DNA of 46,927 nucleotides from Opitutia bacterium (GTDB lineage Bacteria > Verrucomicrobiota > Verrucomicrobiia > Opitutales > Opitutaceae). This document shows, one piece after another, positions 1 through 9,365 of this stretch (its first letter is position 1; each line of letters begins with the position of its first letter). The position numbers and the translations under genes are program-made. The DNA is taken from NCBI GenBank assembly GCA_947461205.1, contig CANHJG010000030.1:1-46927 (forward strand). Reading direction: 5' to 3'. The notes under the pieces are model-generated. The model was not told the origin of the DNA, searched no databases, and saw only the letters and a list, made by a program, of their open reading frames with translations.

Positions 1-1304
1 CCCAGGGCGCTTCCGGCAGTTCCGGTGCCCACCAGGTTCACCGTGTCAAAACTACTGACCAAGGTGAGCAGGTTCGACGTCAGCGGCAGGTACAGGTTCC
101 CCTGCGCGTCCACGCCGGAGTAGGAGTAGATGTTGCTGTTCCCGGAAGTAAGTGTCGTCACGGCGGCGGTGACCGGATTCAACCCACGGTAATTGCCCGA
201 AGTCACATCCTTCACCAGCAGGTTGCCGTCGGCTAACCGGACCATGCTGTGCGGTTGGTTGAAACGCGCCGCGCTGCCCACGCCATCCGTGTTGGCGGCA
301 GTCGCAGCCAAGCCGGCGATGGTGGTCACCTGGCCGTTCTCAATCTTGCGGATCACATGGCCGCTTGCCTCGGAGACATACAGCGCCCCCGTCGCGGGAT
401 CGAGGGCGATCCCCGAGGGTACATTGAAGGTGGCCGAGAGAGCCGCGCCATCCACCGAGCCGGCCGTTCCCGCGCCGGCGATGGTGGTCACCTCACCACC
501 CGGCGTGATCTTACGGATGCGGTGGTTTCCCCCGTCCGCCAGGTAGAGGTTGTCATTGGCGTCGATGACCATTTGCAGCGCGTTGTTGATCTTGGCTGCG
601 GTGCCGGTGCCATCCGCGAAGCCGGAAGTACCCATCGCGCCGACGAAGGTCGTCACCACGCCCTGCGGCGTGATCTTGCGAACGACCTGATTGGTGTAAT
701 CGGAGACGTACAGGTTGCCCTGGCTGTCCTTCACCATGCCATTGGGGCCGTTGAAGGTGGCCGCGGTGCCGGTGCCGTTGGCGCTGCCCGCCGTGCCCGC
801 GGGAGAGCCCGCCACGATGCCCCAGTAGTACTGCGGCGTCGGCACCACGGTCACCGTGAAGATGGCGGTGCTCTGGTTGGTGCCGTCGCTGATGGTCACG
901 GTGACGTTCGCCACGCCTGTGATGTTGGGCTGATGCTTGATGGTCAGGGTGCGAGCCTTGCCGGTGGCGCCGATGGCAACGGCCATGTCGGCGGGCAGAA
1001 TCAGGTTCGGGTTGTCGCTGATGGCCGTGATGCGCGCGCCGATGGAGGCGTTGTTCACGAACGCGGTGGCCGACGTGTCGGCGTCGTCGAAGGTGAAGTT
1101 GATGACTCTCTCGGTGGCGACGCGCGGTTCGGCGTAGTAGGTCTGGTTGGCAAACGGGGGCGAGATGGCGGGCGCGTTGCCGGCCGCCCGACCGGAAACC
1201 GCCAGAGCCAAGGCGGCGAGCAGGGAGACAAAAGCGCCGCCGGTTCGCGTGAACGGCGAAAGCAGGCGCGACAGCACAGGGCGAGGAAGGCAGCAGGATT
1301 TCAT
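1..1304 (-). CDS. Exported NHL-repeat beta-propeller protein with Ig/cadherin-like domain (3' end beyond window)
   Basis: Reading the minus strand from the ATG at 1304-1302 gives an uninterrupted frame of 434 codons to the window edge, so the stop lies outside. Residues 1 to about 41 form a Sec signal peptide with a hydrophobic core (AFVSLLAALALAVSGRAA). Residues about 45-145 look like an Ig/cadherin-type beta domain (pattern FTFDDADTSA ... VTVTISDGTNQSTAIFTVTV). From about 155 on there are at least four NHL-type repeats of about 57 residues, each with a variant of 'G.ATFN.P.G...D..GNLYVSD..N..VRKIT..G.VTT.AG'. NHL propellers are binding or scaffold modules, and some carry enzymatic activity. 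No catalytic signature is visible, so the function is unknown, presumably periplasmic or on the cell surface. The start is supported by the signal peptide beginning exactly there. Confidence 0.85.
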   Translation of the reverse strand, partial: MKSCCLPRPVLSRLLSPFTRTGGAFVSLLAALALAVSGRAAGNAPAISPPFANQTYYAEPRVATERVINFTFDDADTSATAFVNNASIGARITAISDNPNLILPADMAVAIGATGKARTLTIKHQPNITGVANVTVTISDGTNQSTAIFTVTVVPTPQYYWGIVAGSPAGTAGSANGTGTAATFNGPNGMVKDSQGNLYVSDYTNQVVRKITPQGVVTTFVGAMGTSGFADGTGTAAKINNALQMVIDANDNLYLADGGNHRIRKITPGGEVTTIAGAGTAGSVDGAALSATFNVPSGIALDPATGALYVSEASGHVIRKIENGQVTTIAGLAATAANTDGVGSAARFNQPHSMVRLADGNLLVKDVTSGNYRGLNPVTAAVTTLTSGNSNIYSYSGVDAQGNLYLPLTSNLLTLVSSFDTVNLVGTGTAGSAL

Positions 1305-2019
1305 GTCAAGAGGCTTGCAGCAGGTTGGTCGATGAAAGGGAAACACCCCTCGCCCAGTGCGAAGGGACAATTTTGCCGATACCACTCAGGAACCTTTCGG
1401 GGTCAAGCCCTCCCACCCTTTGGCAAGGAAACACCCCAGCCCGGAGAGCGCCACCGCCCCCCCCTCCCCCCGGCCGCTGGCCCGTAGCAAGCCAGGATCG
1501 TAACCGATCAAACCCCGTCGGCCGTTTTTCATCCGACCACACCCATGCCTCCGGAGTTCGCGGCGGTCGCGGTCCCGCCAAACCTGCAGCAGTACCTCGC
1601 CCGGACGCGAGGACCGTGCCCGAAAAGTTTGGTAAGAAGACGGATCAGGGGAGGTGGCCGGGTGCTGAAGCCAAACCCGCCGGACCAAGGCCCCCGGCAG
1701 GGTCCAACCACAGCCAGGACGACAACGAAGCCCGCGCGCGAGCACCTGCCGGTGCTTTTTCCAACGCGGGAGCGGCGGGGTCAGAGCGCGCCCGGCGGCT
1801 CGTCGACGCGGGCCGGAGAGGATGTGTCGCCCCGCGCAGCCCTTCCCCGGTTCCGGAGCGAAGGGGCCCGCGCGACGATTTGTTTCGCGGAAGCCCGCTA
1901 ACATTCGGGTCGGCAGGACCTCCTGCCCCGCCCGCCCGAACCGCGACGAGCGCCTCCCCGGAGGTCGTGGTGCGCGTGCCCGTTCCGCCCCCGCCTCCGC
2001 CCGGCGGTGACTGATAAAT
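1305..2019. other. Non-coding stretch between NHL gene and tRNA-Cys
   Basis: No convincing gene is seen. The open frames here have the composition of random GC-rich DNA and no recognisable family features. The stretch holds C-runs around 1457-1471 and a small hairpin followed by four to five T at 1741-1760. A perfect palindrome, GGCAGGACCTCCTGCC, lies at 1912-1927. The promoter of the NHL gene should lie at its low-coordinate end, but no clear -35/-10 pair could be picked. Confidence 0.5.
1741..1760 (+). terminator. Weak terminator-like hairpin
   Basis: AGCACC (1741-1746), loop TGCC and GGTGCT (1751-1756) form a six-base-pair stem that runs into a T stretch ending at 1760. No plus-strand gene lies upstream in this stretch, so its role is unclear. 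It could be a remnant or a chance hairpin. Confidence 0.3.
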
Positions 2020-2094
2020 TGGAGGCGCGGGCCGAAATTGAACCGGCGCTTCGAGCTTTTGCAGAGCTCGGCCTGACCACTTGGCTACCGCGCC
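2020..2094 (-). tRNA. tRNA-Cys (anticodon GCA)
   Basis: The reverse complement of 2020-2094 folds as a complete 75-nt tRNA. The acceptor stem GGCGCGG pairs perfectly with CCGCGCC, followed by discriminator T and an encoded CCA. The D arm is GCC/GGC. The anticodon stem GAGCT/AGCTC encloses the loop CTGCAAA with anticodon GCA, which reads UGC/UGU cysteine codons. A five-base variable loop and a T arm GCCGG-TTCAATT-TCGGC (one G-U pair) follow. The layout closely matches standard bacterial tRNA-Cys. It points the same way as the NHL gene and away from parA. Confidence 0.97.
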
Positions 2095-2248
2095 TTTGCC
2101 GAGAAGCGCTGCCGTTGCAGAAAAAAATCGCCGCGCAAGGGCGAAAATGATCCCCCCCCCCCGCCCGGACGCCCGCCCCTCCGAAATCCCCTGACGCCAC
2201 GCTTGCCGGCCCACCAGTCACTTGTCATTACCCACAGTCCCTCCCTTC

Positions 2249-3034
<786 letters not shown>

Positions 3035-3117
3035 GCGGCGCCCAGGCCGCGGGTCGCGCCGCGGCCCCGGCTTGCGCCACGCCCTGCCCACGACTCACTC
3101 CCGGCTACTCCTTCGCG

Positions 3118-3930
3118 ATGTTCGCCCCGTTTAACAAATACCGTCAGGCCTTCCTGGTCGGCCTGCAGAGCAGCCTCGTCTACCGGGTGAACTTCGCCGT
3201 GCGCGGCTTCTTCTCGCTGTTCCATCTCGCCGCCGTGGTGATTCTCTGGAGCGCGGCGTTCGCCGGCCGCACGGACCTCGGCGGCTTCACCCTCAATCAG
3301 ACGATCACCTACTTCGTCACTCTCCTCATCCTCCAGTTTTTCATCAGCGCGTTCAACGAGGACTACCAGATCAGCGAGGACATCCGCAACGGCCTGATCA
3401 ACCAGTTCCTCCTCAAACCGATCAACTACTTCGCCTATCGCTTCAGCCTCTTCGTCGCGGCGCGGATGGTCACGGGCCTGCTCGTGATTCTGCCGCTGCT
3501 GATCGCGCTGCCGGTGCTGGCCCAATACCTCGCGTTCCCCCGCGACTTCACCGTCCTGCTCCTCGGGCTCCCCGCGATGGCGATGTCGGCCATGATCCAG
3601 TTCAGCATCGCCTACTGTTTCGGCCTGCTCACGTTTTGGTTTCTCGAAATCCAGGGCTTCGTCATTCTCTCGTTGGCGCTCGAAACCGTGCTCGGCGGCC
3701 AGATGTTCCCGCTGGATCTGCTCCCGCCGTGGGCCTACTCGGTCGCCAAGTGCCTGCCGTTTTACTACCAGATGTATTTTCCCGCCGCCATTTTCACCGG
3801 CCGCCTCACCGACCCCGCCACCATTTTCCAGGGCTACCTCATCCAGGCCTGCTGGGTCGGCGTCTTGCTCTGGATCAACCACCTGCTCTGGACCCGGGGC
3901 CTGCGCCGCCACACCGCCGTGGGCGGCTGA
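3118..3930 (+). CDS. ABC-2 type permease, first of a pair (COG3694-like)
   Basis: Integral membrane protein of 270 residues with about six hydrophobic segments. It carries the family-typical stretch 'IRNGLINQFLLKPINYFAYR' in the first cytoplasmic loop, which places it in the ABC-2 permease group (COG3694/DUF990). In other genomes this group forms heterodimers with a COG4587 permease and an ATPase. The substrate is not evident; homologous systems are usually annotated as multidrug or unknown exporters. The start ATG at 3118 directly opens the amphipathic N-terminus (MFAPFNKYRQAFLVGL). The second permease follows after six bases, implying co-expression. The third partner, the ATP-binding subunit, is not in the window. 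Confidence 0.85.
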   Translation: MFAPFNKYRQAFLVGLQSSLVYRVNFAVRGFFSLFHLAAVVILWSAAFAGRTDLGGFTLNQTITYFVTLLILQFFISAFNEDYQISEDIRNGLINQFLLKPINYFAYRFSLFVAARMVTGLLVILPLLIALPVLAQYLAFPRDFTVLLLGLPAMAMSAMIQFSIAYCFGLLTFWFLEIQGFVILSLALETVLGGQMFPLDLLPPWAYSVAKCLPFYYQMYFPAAIFTGRLTDPATIFQGYLIQACWVGVLLWINHLLWTRGLRRHTAVGG

Positions 3931-3936
3931 CCTCCC

Positions 3937-4731
3937 ATGCTGCTCTACTACGCGAAAATCTGGCTCGCCACCGCCCGCTACTCGATCACGCGCACCCTCA
4001 TGTTTCGCGGCGATTTTTTCGTCTGGTCCCTCGTGGAACTGTTCTGGATGGCGGTGAACCTCTTCACCCTCTCGGTCATCTACGACCATACCGATTCCAT
4101 CGCCGGCTGGAGCAAATACCAGATGGTCCTCCTCGTCGGCACCGCGCTGCTCATCCAGCGCTTTTTGATGGGATTTTTCTGGAGCAGCATTTTCGAAATG
4201 GGCCGCAATATTCGCAGCGGCAATTTCGATTTCTACCTCGCCCAACCCGGCAATGTCATGTTCATGGCGACCACCCGCAAGCTCGACCCTGACAGCCTCG
4301 TCAACTCCGTCCTCGCCGCCGCCGTCGTGATCTACGCCGCCCGGCAACTCGGCCTCCACCCCGGCATCGGCGAGATCGCGCTCTACGGCTTCATGGTCAT
4401 CTGCGGAGTCGTCATTCACTACAGCATTCTGGTGCTCTCCATCTCCGGCGCATTCTGGCTGACCAGCGCGCAGGGCATCGAAAGCAGCTATTTTACCCTG
4501 ATGGAATTTTCCCGGCTGCCCCGCCAGGCGTTCACCGGCCTCGCCACCCAGACCCTCTTCGTCTGGCTGCTCCCCGTCGTCGTCGTCACCAACGCTCCCG
4601 CCCGCCTGCTGATCGAGGGCTTCGATCTGCGCCTGGCGGCCTGGCTCTTCGCCGCGGCCGCGGCGTGGCTGGCCGTCGCCGTCTTCGTCTTCCACCGCGG
4701 TCTGCGCACCTACACCAGCGCCAGCTCATGA
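3937..4731 (+). CDS. ABC-2 type permease, second of a pair (COG4587-like)
   Basis: Membrane protein of 264 residues with about six transmembrane segments and the sequence 'MGRNIRSGNFDFYLAQPGNV', which is equivalent to the 'I..G.ld..Ll.P.n' loop of its partner. It begins six bases after the first permease and ends with ATGA overlapping the rnc start, so the three genes are likely one transcript. The pair should form the membrane half of an ABC exporter, with an ATPase encoded elsewhere. The alternative that it works without an ATPase is unlikely for this family. Substrate unknown. Confidence 0.85.
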   Translation: MLLYYAKIWLATARYSITRTLMFRGDFFVWSLVELFWMAVNLFTLSVIYDHTDSIAGWSKYQMVLLVGTALLIQRFLMGFFWSSIFEMGRNIRSGNFDFYLAQPGNVMFMATTRKLDPDSLVNSVLAAAVVIYAARQLGLHPGIGEIALYGFMVICGVVIHYSILVLSISGAFWLTSAQGIESSYFTLMEFSRLPRQAFTGLATQTLFVWLLPVVVVTNAPARLLIEGFDLRLAAWLFAAAAAWLAVAVFVFHRGLRTYTSASS

Positions 4732-5420
4732 GCGCCGCCCTCGCCCAACTCCAAACGCGCATCGGTTACACGTTCCGCGACGCGGCGCTGCTCCGCTGCG
4801 CCGTCACGCACACGTCGTTTCTCCAGGACCACCCCTCCGCCGAAAGCAACCAGCGGCTCGAATTCCTCGGCGACGCCGTGCTCCAGCTCCTGCTGACCGA
4901 GGCGCTGTATCAACTTTATCCGGTCGACCGGGAAGGCCTGCTCGACAAACGCCGCGCGGCCCTCGCCAACGGGGCGTTTCTCACCCGCCTTGCCCGCGAG
5001 ATCCGGCTCGACGGTTGCCTGGCCCTCGGCACCGGCGAGGAAGCGACCGGCGGCCGGGCCCGCGCCGCCGCCAGCGAGGACGCCTTCGAAGCCCTGCTCG
5101 GCGCTGTCTACCTCGACAGCGACCTGGCCACCGCCCGCCGGGTCCTGCTCGGAATCTACGGCCCCCTCGCCGATCGCCTCGCCCCGCTGGAAGACGCCGG
5201 AAACCCCAAAGGCCGCCTGCAGGAACTCATCCAACCCGCCCACGGCAACAGCGCCCTGCGCTACGACGTCGTGCGCGTCGACGGCGTGGACCATGCCCGC
5301 GAATACGAGGTGTCCGTTTTCCTCCGCGATTGCCTGCTCGGCACCGGCCGCGGCACGTCGAAAAAACTTGCCGAAGAATCCGCCGCGCGCGCCGCGCTGG
5401 AAACCATGCCCAAAGCGTAG
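4728..5420 (+). CDS. rnc: Ribonuclease III
   Basis: 230 residues, normal for RNase III, the double-strand-specific endonuclease that matures rRNA and some mRNAs. The signature NQRLEFLGDAVL (about residues 43-54) carries the catalytic Glu and Asp of the usual NERLEFLGDS motif. The second metal-binding motif EDAFEALLGAVYLDSD is intact. The C-terminal part from 'GNPKGRLQELIQ' to 'GTSKKLAEESAARAALE' is the double-stranded RNA-binding domain, including its terminal KKxAE..AA helix. The start overlaps the upstream permease stop in ATGA. One oddity is Gln in place of the usual first Glu of N-E-R-L-E; the two main catalytic acids are kept. Confidence 0.95.
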   Translation: MSAALAQLQTRIGYTFRDAALLRCAVTHTSFLQDHPSAESNQRLEFLGDAVLQLLLTEALYQLYPVDREGLLDKRRAALANGAFLTRLAREIRLDGCLALGTGEEATGGRARAAASEDAFEALLGAVYLDSDLATARRVLLGIYGPLADRLAPLEDAGNPKGRLQELIQPAHGNSALRYDVVRVDGVDHAREYEVSVFLRDCLLGTGRGTSKKLAEESAARAALETMPKA

Positions 5421-5870
5421 ACACCCGCCGGCCGGTGCCTCCTCGGGCCCGAATCGTCGGGACCGCGGCCGGACACTCGCACCGCGCCCGGCTCTCCCTG
5501 CCCAACCCAATCGCCCTCGGAGGCGACCACGCAGTCCCAGGCAGCACCGCCGCACAAAGTCCCCGATAAACCGGTCGACCTTCTACCCCGAGACCCGCCA
5601 GTCGATCTCCCGGCGCCGGTCGCCCAGGTGCTGAGTGCACTGCCAGGTCACGCCTAGGCGCCGCGCGCGCTCGGCCATCAGCCGCTGCCACGGCCAACAG
5701 GTCCACCCCACCGAACTGGGTTTTCCGGTCGCGCACTCGTCCGGGCTCGTCCTCGGTCGCTTCGGCGGGCGGGACTTGGGACGCAAATCGGGCCCACTTT
5801 CCTGCCGGTCCCGGAAAGCCCCGTCCCCTCCCCCCCACCCGCGCCGTCCGCATGACGGAGGTTTCCCACG
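5421..5870. other. Non-coding stretch between rnc and pgi
   Basis: No gene could be supported. The minus-strand frame 5885-5583 ends in a charged stretch (LMAERARRLGVTWQC) that has some protein-like look, but its first part is poor in hydrophobic residues and matches no family I recognise. A decayed gene is possible but unproven. No clear rho-independent terminator for rnc was found. A short-period repeat occupies the far end, next to pgi. Confidence 0.4.
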
Positions 5871-5906
5871 TTTATCCGTGCTCATCCGCTCATTCCGTGG
5901 TTAAAA
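5871..5906 (+). repeat. Short-period 'ATCCGTG' intergenic repeat before pgi
   Basis: The stretch is built of imperfect copies of an ATCCGTG/ATCCGCTC-like unit (ATCCGTGCTC, ATCCGCTC, ATTCCGTGG) and ends in TTAAAA directly before the first possible pgi ATG. I recall similar 'TTCATCCGTG...GTGGTTAAAA' strings between genes of other bacterial genomes, but that is recollection and was not searched. Confidence 0.5.
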
Positions 5907-5924
5907 ATGCCCACTCTTTCACCC

Positions 5925-7502
5925 ATGAACTGGTCCCGCTTTAAAAGTCACTCCTACCACTACGCCGACCTCGGCGTGTCGCTCGACCTCTCGCGCCTGC
6001 CGTTTCCCGACGATTTTCTCGCCGCCAAAGAAGCCGCCGTGCAACAGGCCTTCGCCGACATGGCCGCCCTCGAACAAGGGGCCATCGCCAACCCTGATGA
6101 AAAACGCATGGTCGGCCACTACTGGCTCCGCGCCCCCCAGCTCGCCCCCACCCCCGAGCTGACCCATGCGATCACGTCCACGCTCGCCGCGATCAAAGAT
6201 TTTTCCGCCAAGGTCCACGCCGGCACGGTCGCCGGCCCGAAGGGAAAATTTAAACACCTGCTCGTCATCGGCATCGGCGGCTCCGCCCTCGGCCCCCAAT
6301 TCGTCGCCCACGCCCTCGGCCAGCCCCGTAAGGACAAGCTCGCTGTCGCCTTCTTCGACAACACCGACCCCGACGGCATCGACTACGTTCTCGCCGGCCT
6401 CCGCGGCCAGCTCGCGAAAACCCTCGTCCTCGTCATCTCGAAATCCGGTGGCACCGCCGAGACCCGTAACGGCATGCTCGAGGCCATCGCCGCCTTCCGG
6501 GCCGCTGGCCTCGATCACGCGAAACACTTCGTCGCCGTCACCGGCATCGGCTCGAAACTCGACGCCACCGCCGTATCCGAAAACTGGATCGCCCGCTTCC
6601 CCATGTGGGACTGGGTGGGCGGCCGCACCAGCGCCCTTTGCGCCGTCGGTCTCCTCCCCGCCGCCCTTCAGGGTCTCGATATCTCGGCCCTGCTCGACGG
6701 CGCTGCCGCGATGGACGCCGTGACCCGCCGCACCACCACCGCCGAAAATCCCGCCGCCCTCCTCGCCCTCATGTGGCACTTCGCCACCGACGGCCGCGGC
6801 ACCAAGGATATGGTTGTCCTTCCCTACAAGGACCGCCTCCTCCTCTTCTCGCGCTATCTTCAACAGCTCGTGATGGAATCCCTCGGCAAAGAGCACGACC
6901 TGAAGGGCCACGTCGTCAACCAGGGCATCGCCGTCTACGGCAACAAGGGCTCCACCGACCAGCACGCCTACGTGCAACAGCTGCGCGACGGCGTGAACAA
7001 CTTCTTCGTCACCTTCATCGAGGTCCTCAAAGACCGCGACGCGAAGACCTCCCTCGAGGTCGAGCCGGGGGTCACCGCCGGCGATTTCCTTCAAGGCTTC
7101 TACCTCGGCACCCGCGCCGCTCTCAGCGAAAAGGACCGCCACTCGATCACCATCACCTTGCCCGACGTCTCGCCCCGGACGCTCGGTATGTTGATCGCCC
7201 TCTACGAACGCGTCGTCGGCCTCTACGCGTCCCTCATCGGCATCAACGCCTACCACCAGCCCGGCGTCGAAGCCGGCAAGAAGGCCGCCGGCGGCGTCAT
7301 CGCCCTCAAACTCAAACTCGCCGCCGCCCTCGCCGCCGCCCCCGGAAAGCCGTTCACCGCCGAGGAGCTCGCCCTCGCCGCCGGTGCTCCCGACCAGGCC
7401 GAGGTCGCCTTCAAGCTCCTCGAACACTTGGCCGCCAACAAATCCAGCGGCGTGAAAAAACGCGCCAAGACCCCGTGGTTCAACTCCACCTACCGCGTCT
7501 AA
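5925..7502 (+). CDS. pgi: Glucose-6-phosphate isomerase
   Basis: Interconverts glucose-6-phosphate and fructose-6-phosphate in the cytoplasm for glycolysis and gluconeogenesis. The protein is 525 residues from the ATG at 5925. Visible family features are the sugar-phosphate binding loops '[13 protein letters not shown]' and '[15 protein letters not shown]', the '[14 protein letters not shown]' stretch, '[15 protein letters not shown]', the catalytic-Glu region '[11 protein letters not shown]', and '[19 protein letters not shown]' near the catalytic His/Lys. The length and the NKGSTDQH motif fit the long bacterial type. An ATG at 5907 would add six residues (MPTLSP) and directly touches the upstream repeat; I prefer 5925, where the conserved N-terminus begins. 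Neither start has a strong Shine-Dalgarno sequence. A strong terminator follows. Confidence 0.95.
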   Translation: MNWSRFKSHSYHYADLGVSLDLSRLPFPDDFLAAKEAAVQQAFADMAALEQGAIANPDEKRMVGHYWLRAPQLAPTPELTHAITSTLAAIKDFSAKVHAGTVAGPKGKFKHLLVIGIGGSALGPQFVAHALGQPRKDKLAVAFFDNTDPDGIDYVLAGLRGQLAKTLVLVISKSGGTAETRNGMLEAIAAFRAAGLDHAKHFVAVTGIGSKLDATAVSENWIARFPMWDWVGGRTSALCAVGLLPAALQGLDISALLDGAAAMDAVTRRTTTAENPAALLALMWHFATDGRGTKDMVVLPYKDRLLLFSRYLQQLVMESLGKEHDLKGHVVNQGIAVYGNKGSTDQHAYVQQLRDGVNNFFVTFIEVLKDRDAKTSLEVEPGVTAGDFLQGFYLGTRAALSEKDRHSITITLPDVSPRTLGMLIALYERVVGLYASLIGINAYHQPGVEAGKKAAGGVIALKLKLAAALAAAPGKPFTAEELALAAGAPDQAEVAFKLLEHLAANKSSGVKKRAKTPWFNSTYRV

Positions 7503-7505
7503 AGC

Positions 7506-7533
7506 AGGGCGGACTTCAATCCGCCCTCTTTTT
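7506..7533 (+). terminator. Rho-independent terminator of pgi
   Basis: AGGGCGGA (7506-7513), a six-base loop CTTCAA and TCCGCCCT (7520-7527) form a perfect eight-base-pair stem followed by C and five T (7529-7533). It starts three bases after the pgi stop codon. Confidence 0.9.
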
Positions 7534-7554
7534 CTGTGACCTCCTCGGCTCATC

Positions 7555-8331
7555 GTGAGAAACACCCCGCTCTTCGTCCTCTGCACCTTCGCCCTCCTCG
7601 GCGCGGTCTTCTCCGGCGCCCTCTACCTCAGGATCGGCAACTCCAAACAACTCCTCGCCGCCGAACTGGCCGCGGCCCACGACCGCACCATCCGGCTCCA
7701 ATCCGACCTCGCCGCCGCCCACGAGCAAACCGGCTCCCTCAAGGCCAAGGTCGCCGCCCTCGACACCAGCCTCGACACGGCCCGGACCGAACTTGCCGCG
7801 ACCGCGGAAAAACTCTCCTCCGCCGAACTTCGCGCCGTCGTCCTCGATCACGACCTCTCCTCCGCCCAAAAACTCCTCACCCTCCACGAGCAAAACGCCA
7901 AGGCCCTCGCCGCTGAGGTCGCCGCCCTCCGCGCCGACCTCGACGACTCCCGCAACTCCAACGCTTCACCCGAAGCCGTCGCCGCCTACAAAACCGCCAT
8001 CGCCGAGCTGGAGAAACAGCTCGCGACGGCCCGGCAGGGTGCGACCGCCGGCGTGGGCTACGGTGCCGCGACGGCCGCGTTCACCCACCGCTCCGGCCGC
8101 GCCTCCGTCCTCACCATCGGGCCGTCCAGCGCATTCGTCGTGCTCAATTTCGGCTCCGCCCGCGGCGCCCAGCTCGGCCAGCGACTCAACGTCAGTCAGG
8201 GAACCGAAATCGTCGCCACGGTTCTCATCAGCGACGTCCGCACCCATTTTTCCATCGCGCAGGTGCAGCCCGATACCTTGCGCGGAGTCTTGCAGAAGGG
8301 CGATTCCGCCCTATTAGTCCGATCACCATGA
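7555..8331 (+). CDS. Membrane-anchored coiled-coil protein with C-terminal beta domain, unknown function
   Basis: 258 residues from a GTG at 7555. Residues about 5-25 are one transmembrane segment (LFVLCTFALLGAVFSGALYL). Residues about 30-165 are an Ala/Leu/Glu-rich heptad coiled coil with few breaks. Residues about 185-258 form a compact beta-type domain ('SVLTIGPSSAFVVLNFGSARGAQLGQRLNV ... VATVLISDVRTHFSIAQV'). The last part resembles the short beta domains seen at the ends of periplasmic coiled-coil proteins, and no enzymatic motif is present. It overlaps the following lipoprotein gene by ATGA, so the two are probably made together and may act together in the envelope. I do not recognise a named family. 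Confidence 0.8.
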   Translation: MRNTPLFVLCTFALLGAVFSGALYLRIGNSKQLLAAELAAAHDRTIRLQSDLAAAHEQTGSLKAKVAALDTSLDTARTELAATAEKLSSAELRAVVLDHDLSSAQKLLTLHEQNAKALAAEVAALRADLDDSRNSNASPEAVAAYKTAIAELEKQLATARQGATAGVGYGAATAAFTHRSGRASVLTIGPSSAFVVLNFGSARGAQLGQRLNVSQGTEIVATVLISDVRTHFSIAQVQPDTLRGVLQKGDSALLVRSP

Positions 8332-8492
8332 CCTCGCTCACGAAGCCCGTCCTCGCCCTTCTCTTGCTCGCATTCGGCGCCCTTTTCACCGGCTGCTCGA
8401 CCCGCACGCAGAAGGAAACGTCCATTCCGTGGAGCCGTCCCGCCGGCTGGGAAGGGCAGATCCCCGGCATGGGCCAGCCGTCCGGCCGCTGA
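8328..8492 (+). CDS. Small lipoprotein, 54 residues
   Basis: ATG at 8328 overlaps the stop of the preceding gene (ATGA). The translation begins MTSLTKPVLALLLLAFGALF and continues with TGCSTRTQKE. This is a short basic N-region, a strong hydrophobic core and a lipobox ending in T-G-C, the classic signal for signal peptidase II and lipid attachment at Cys23. The mature part is only about 32 residues, with the motif IPWSRPAGWEGQIPGMG, rich in Trp, Pro and Gly. It is too short for an enzyme. Coupling to the coiled-coil membrane protein suggests an envelope accessory role (inference). It ends before a GC-rich hairpin (8507-8528) and a strong terminator. Confidence 0.8.
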   Translation: MTSLTKPVLALLLLAFGALFTGCSTRTQKETSIPWSRPAGWEGQIPGMGQPSGR

Positions 8493-8506
8493 GCCCTCGG
8501 TCCGCG

Positions 8507-8528
8507 CGCGCCCGGTCCGCCGGGCGCG
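8507..8528 (+). other. GC-rich hairpin after the lipoprotein gene
   Basis: CGCGCCCGG (8507-8515) and CCGGGCGCG (8520-8528) pair perfectly around the tetraloop TCCG. No T-run follows, so it may stabilise the transcript 3' end or assist the terminator 35 bases further on. Confidence 0.5.
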
Positions 8529-8562
8529 GTGATCCTGCCGACGTCCCGCTTTCCCTCTCGCC

Positions 8563-8589
8563 AAATCCGGCCTTGCGCCGGATTTTTTT
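8563..8589 (+). terminator. Rho-independent terminator of the coiled-coil/lipoprotein operon
   Basis: AAATCCGGC (8563-8571) and GCCGGATTT (8577-8585) form a nine-base-pair stem around CTTGC, with the T-run continuing to 8589. It lies just before the rsmI start at 8601, so rsmI is probably transcribed from its own promoter or by read-through. Confidence 0.9.
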
Positions 8590-8600
8590 GTGCCCGCACT

Positions 8601-9326
8601 ATGCCCGACGCCCCCGCCCCCAACCCCTCGCTCACCCCGCAACCGGGCACGCTCTACGTCGTCGCCACGCCCATCGGCAACCTCGCCGATCTCACCGAAC
8701 GCGCCCGCGCCCTCCTCGGCGCCGTCGACCTCGTCGCCTGCGAGGACACCCGCACCACCGGCGGTCTCCTCACCCGCTTCGGCCTCCGCCGGGAACTCAT
8801 TTCGTATCACGACCACAACGAAACCTCCGCCGCCGAACACATCGCCACGCTGATCGCCGCCGGCAAATCCGTCGCGCTAGTCAGCGACGCCGGCACCCCC
8901 GCCATCAGCGATCCCGGCTTCCGACTCGTGCGCGCCTGCCGCCGCCGCGGTCTCCCCGTCGTCCCCGTCCCCGGCGCCTGCGCCGTCGCCGCCGTGCTGA
9001 GCGCGAGCGGCCTGCCCACCAACGGGTTTCTCTTTGCCGGTTTCCTCATCGCCAAAACGTCCGCCCGCGTCGCCTTCCTCCAGAAATACCGCGACTTCGA
9101 ATTCACCCTCGCGCTCTACGAAAGCTGCCACCGCATCGAGAAATTCGCCGATGAAATCGTCGCTACCCTCGGCCCCGACCGCGTGATCTGCTTCGCCCGC
9201 GAAGTCACCAAACTCCACGAAACCTGGCTCGTCGGCCGCGCCGCCGACGTCCGCGACCGCCTCCTCAAGGGCAGCCTCAAGGGCGAATTCGTCGTCCTCA
9301 TCGCCCCCGCCGATTTCACTGTGTAG
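8601..9326 (+). CDS. rsmI: 16S rRNA (cytidine1402-2'-O)-methyltransferase
   Basis: 241 residues of the tetrapyrrole-methylase (SAM-dependent) fold. Visible features are 'LYVVATPIGNLADLTERA' near the N-terminus and 'ACEDTRTTGGLLTRFG'. 'VALVSDAGTPAISDPGFRLVRAC' and 'PVPGACAVAAVLSASGLPTNGFLFAGFL' follow. All are diagnostic of RsmI (YraL), which 2'-O-methylates C1402 in the ribosomal decoding centre with RsmH. An in-frame GTG at 8529 would place the start inside the upstream terminator region, so ATG 8601 is taken. It lacks the longer C-terminal extension found in some homologues, ending at 'GEFVVLIAPADF'. Confidence 0.95.
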   Translation: MPDAPAPNPSLTPQPGTLYVVATPIGNLADLTERARALLGAVDLVACEDTRTTGGLLTRFGLRRELISYHDHNETSAAEHIATLIAAGKSVALVSDAGTPAISDPGFRLVRACRRRGLPVVPVPGACAVAAVLSASGLPTNGFLFAGFLIAKTSARVAFLQKYRDFEFTLALYESCHRIEKFADEIVATLGPDRVICFAREVTKLHETWLVGRAADVRDRLLKGSLKGEFVVLIAPADFTV

Positions 9327-9365
9327 TCGCGACCATCCCGCGGGCGGTGCGCCTCCCGACTTTCC

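Noticed and set aside
5583-5885. Possible small or decayed gene on the minus strand between rnc and pgi
   Set aside because: Its end looks somewhat protein-like, but there is no family match, no ribosome site, and the first half reads as random GC-rich DNA.
5919-7586. 555-codon open frame opposite pgi
   Set aside because: Gly/Glu/Asp-rich translation without features; pgi on the other strand is certain. Similar mirror frames opposite menD (32078-33745) and the hybrid kinase (44116-45813) were dropped for the same reason.
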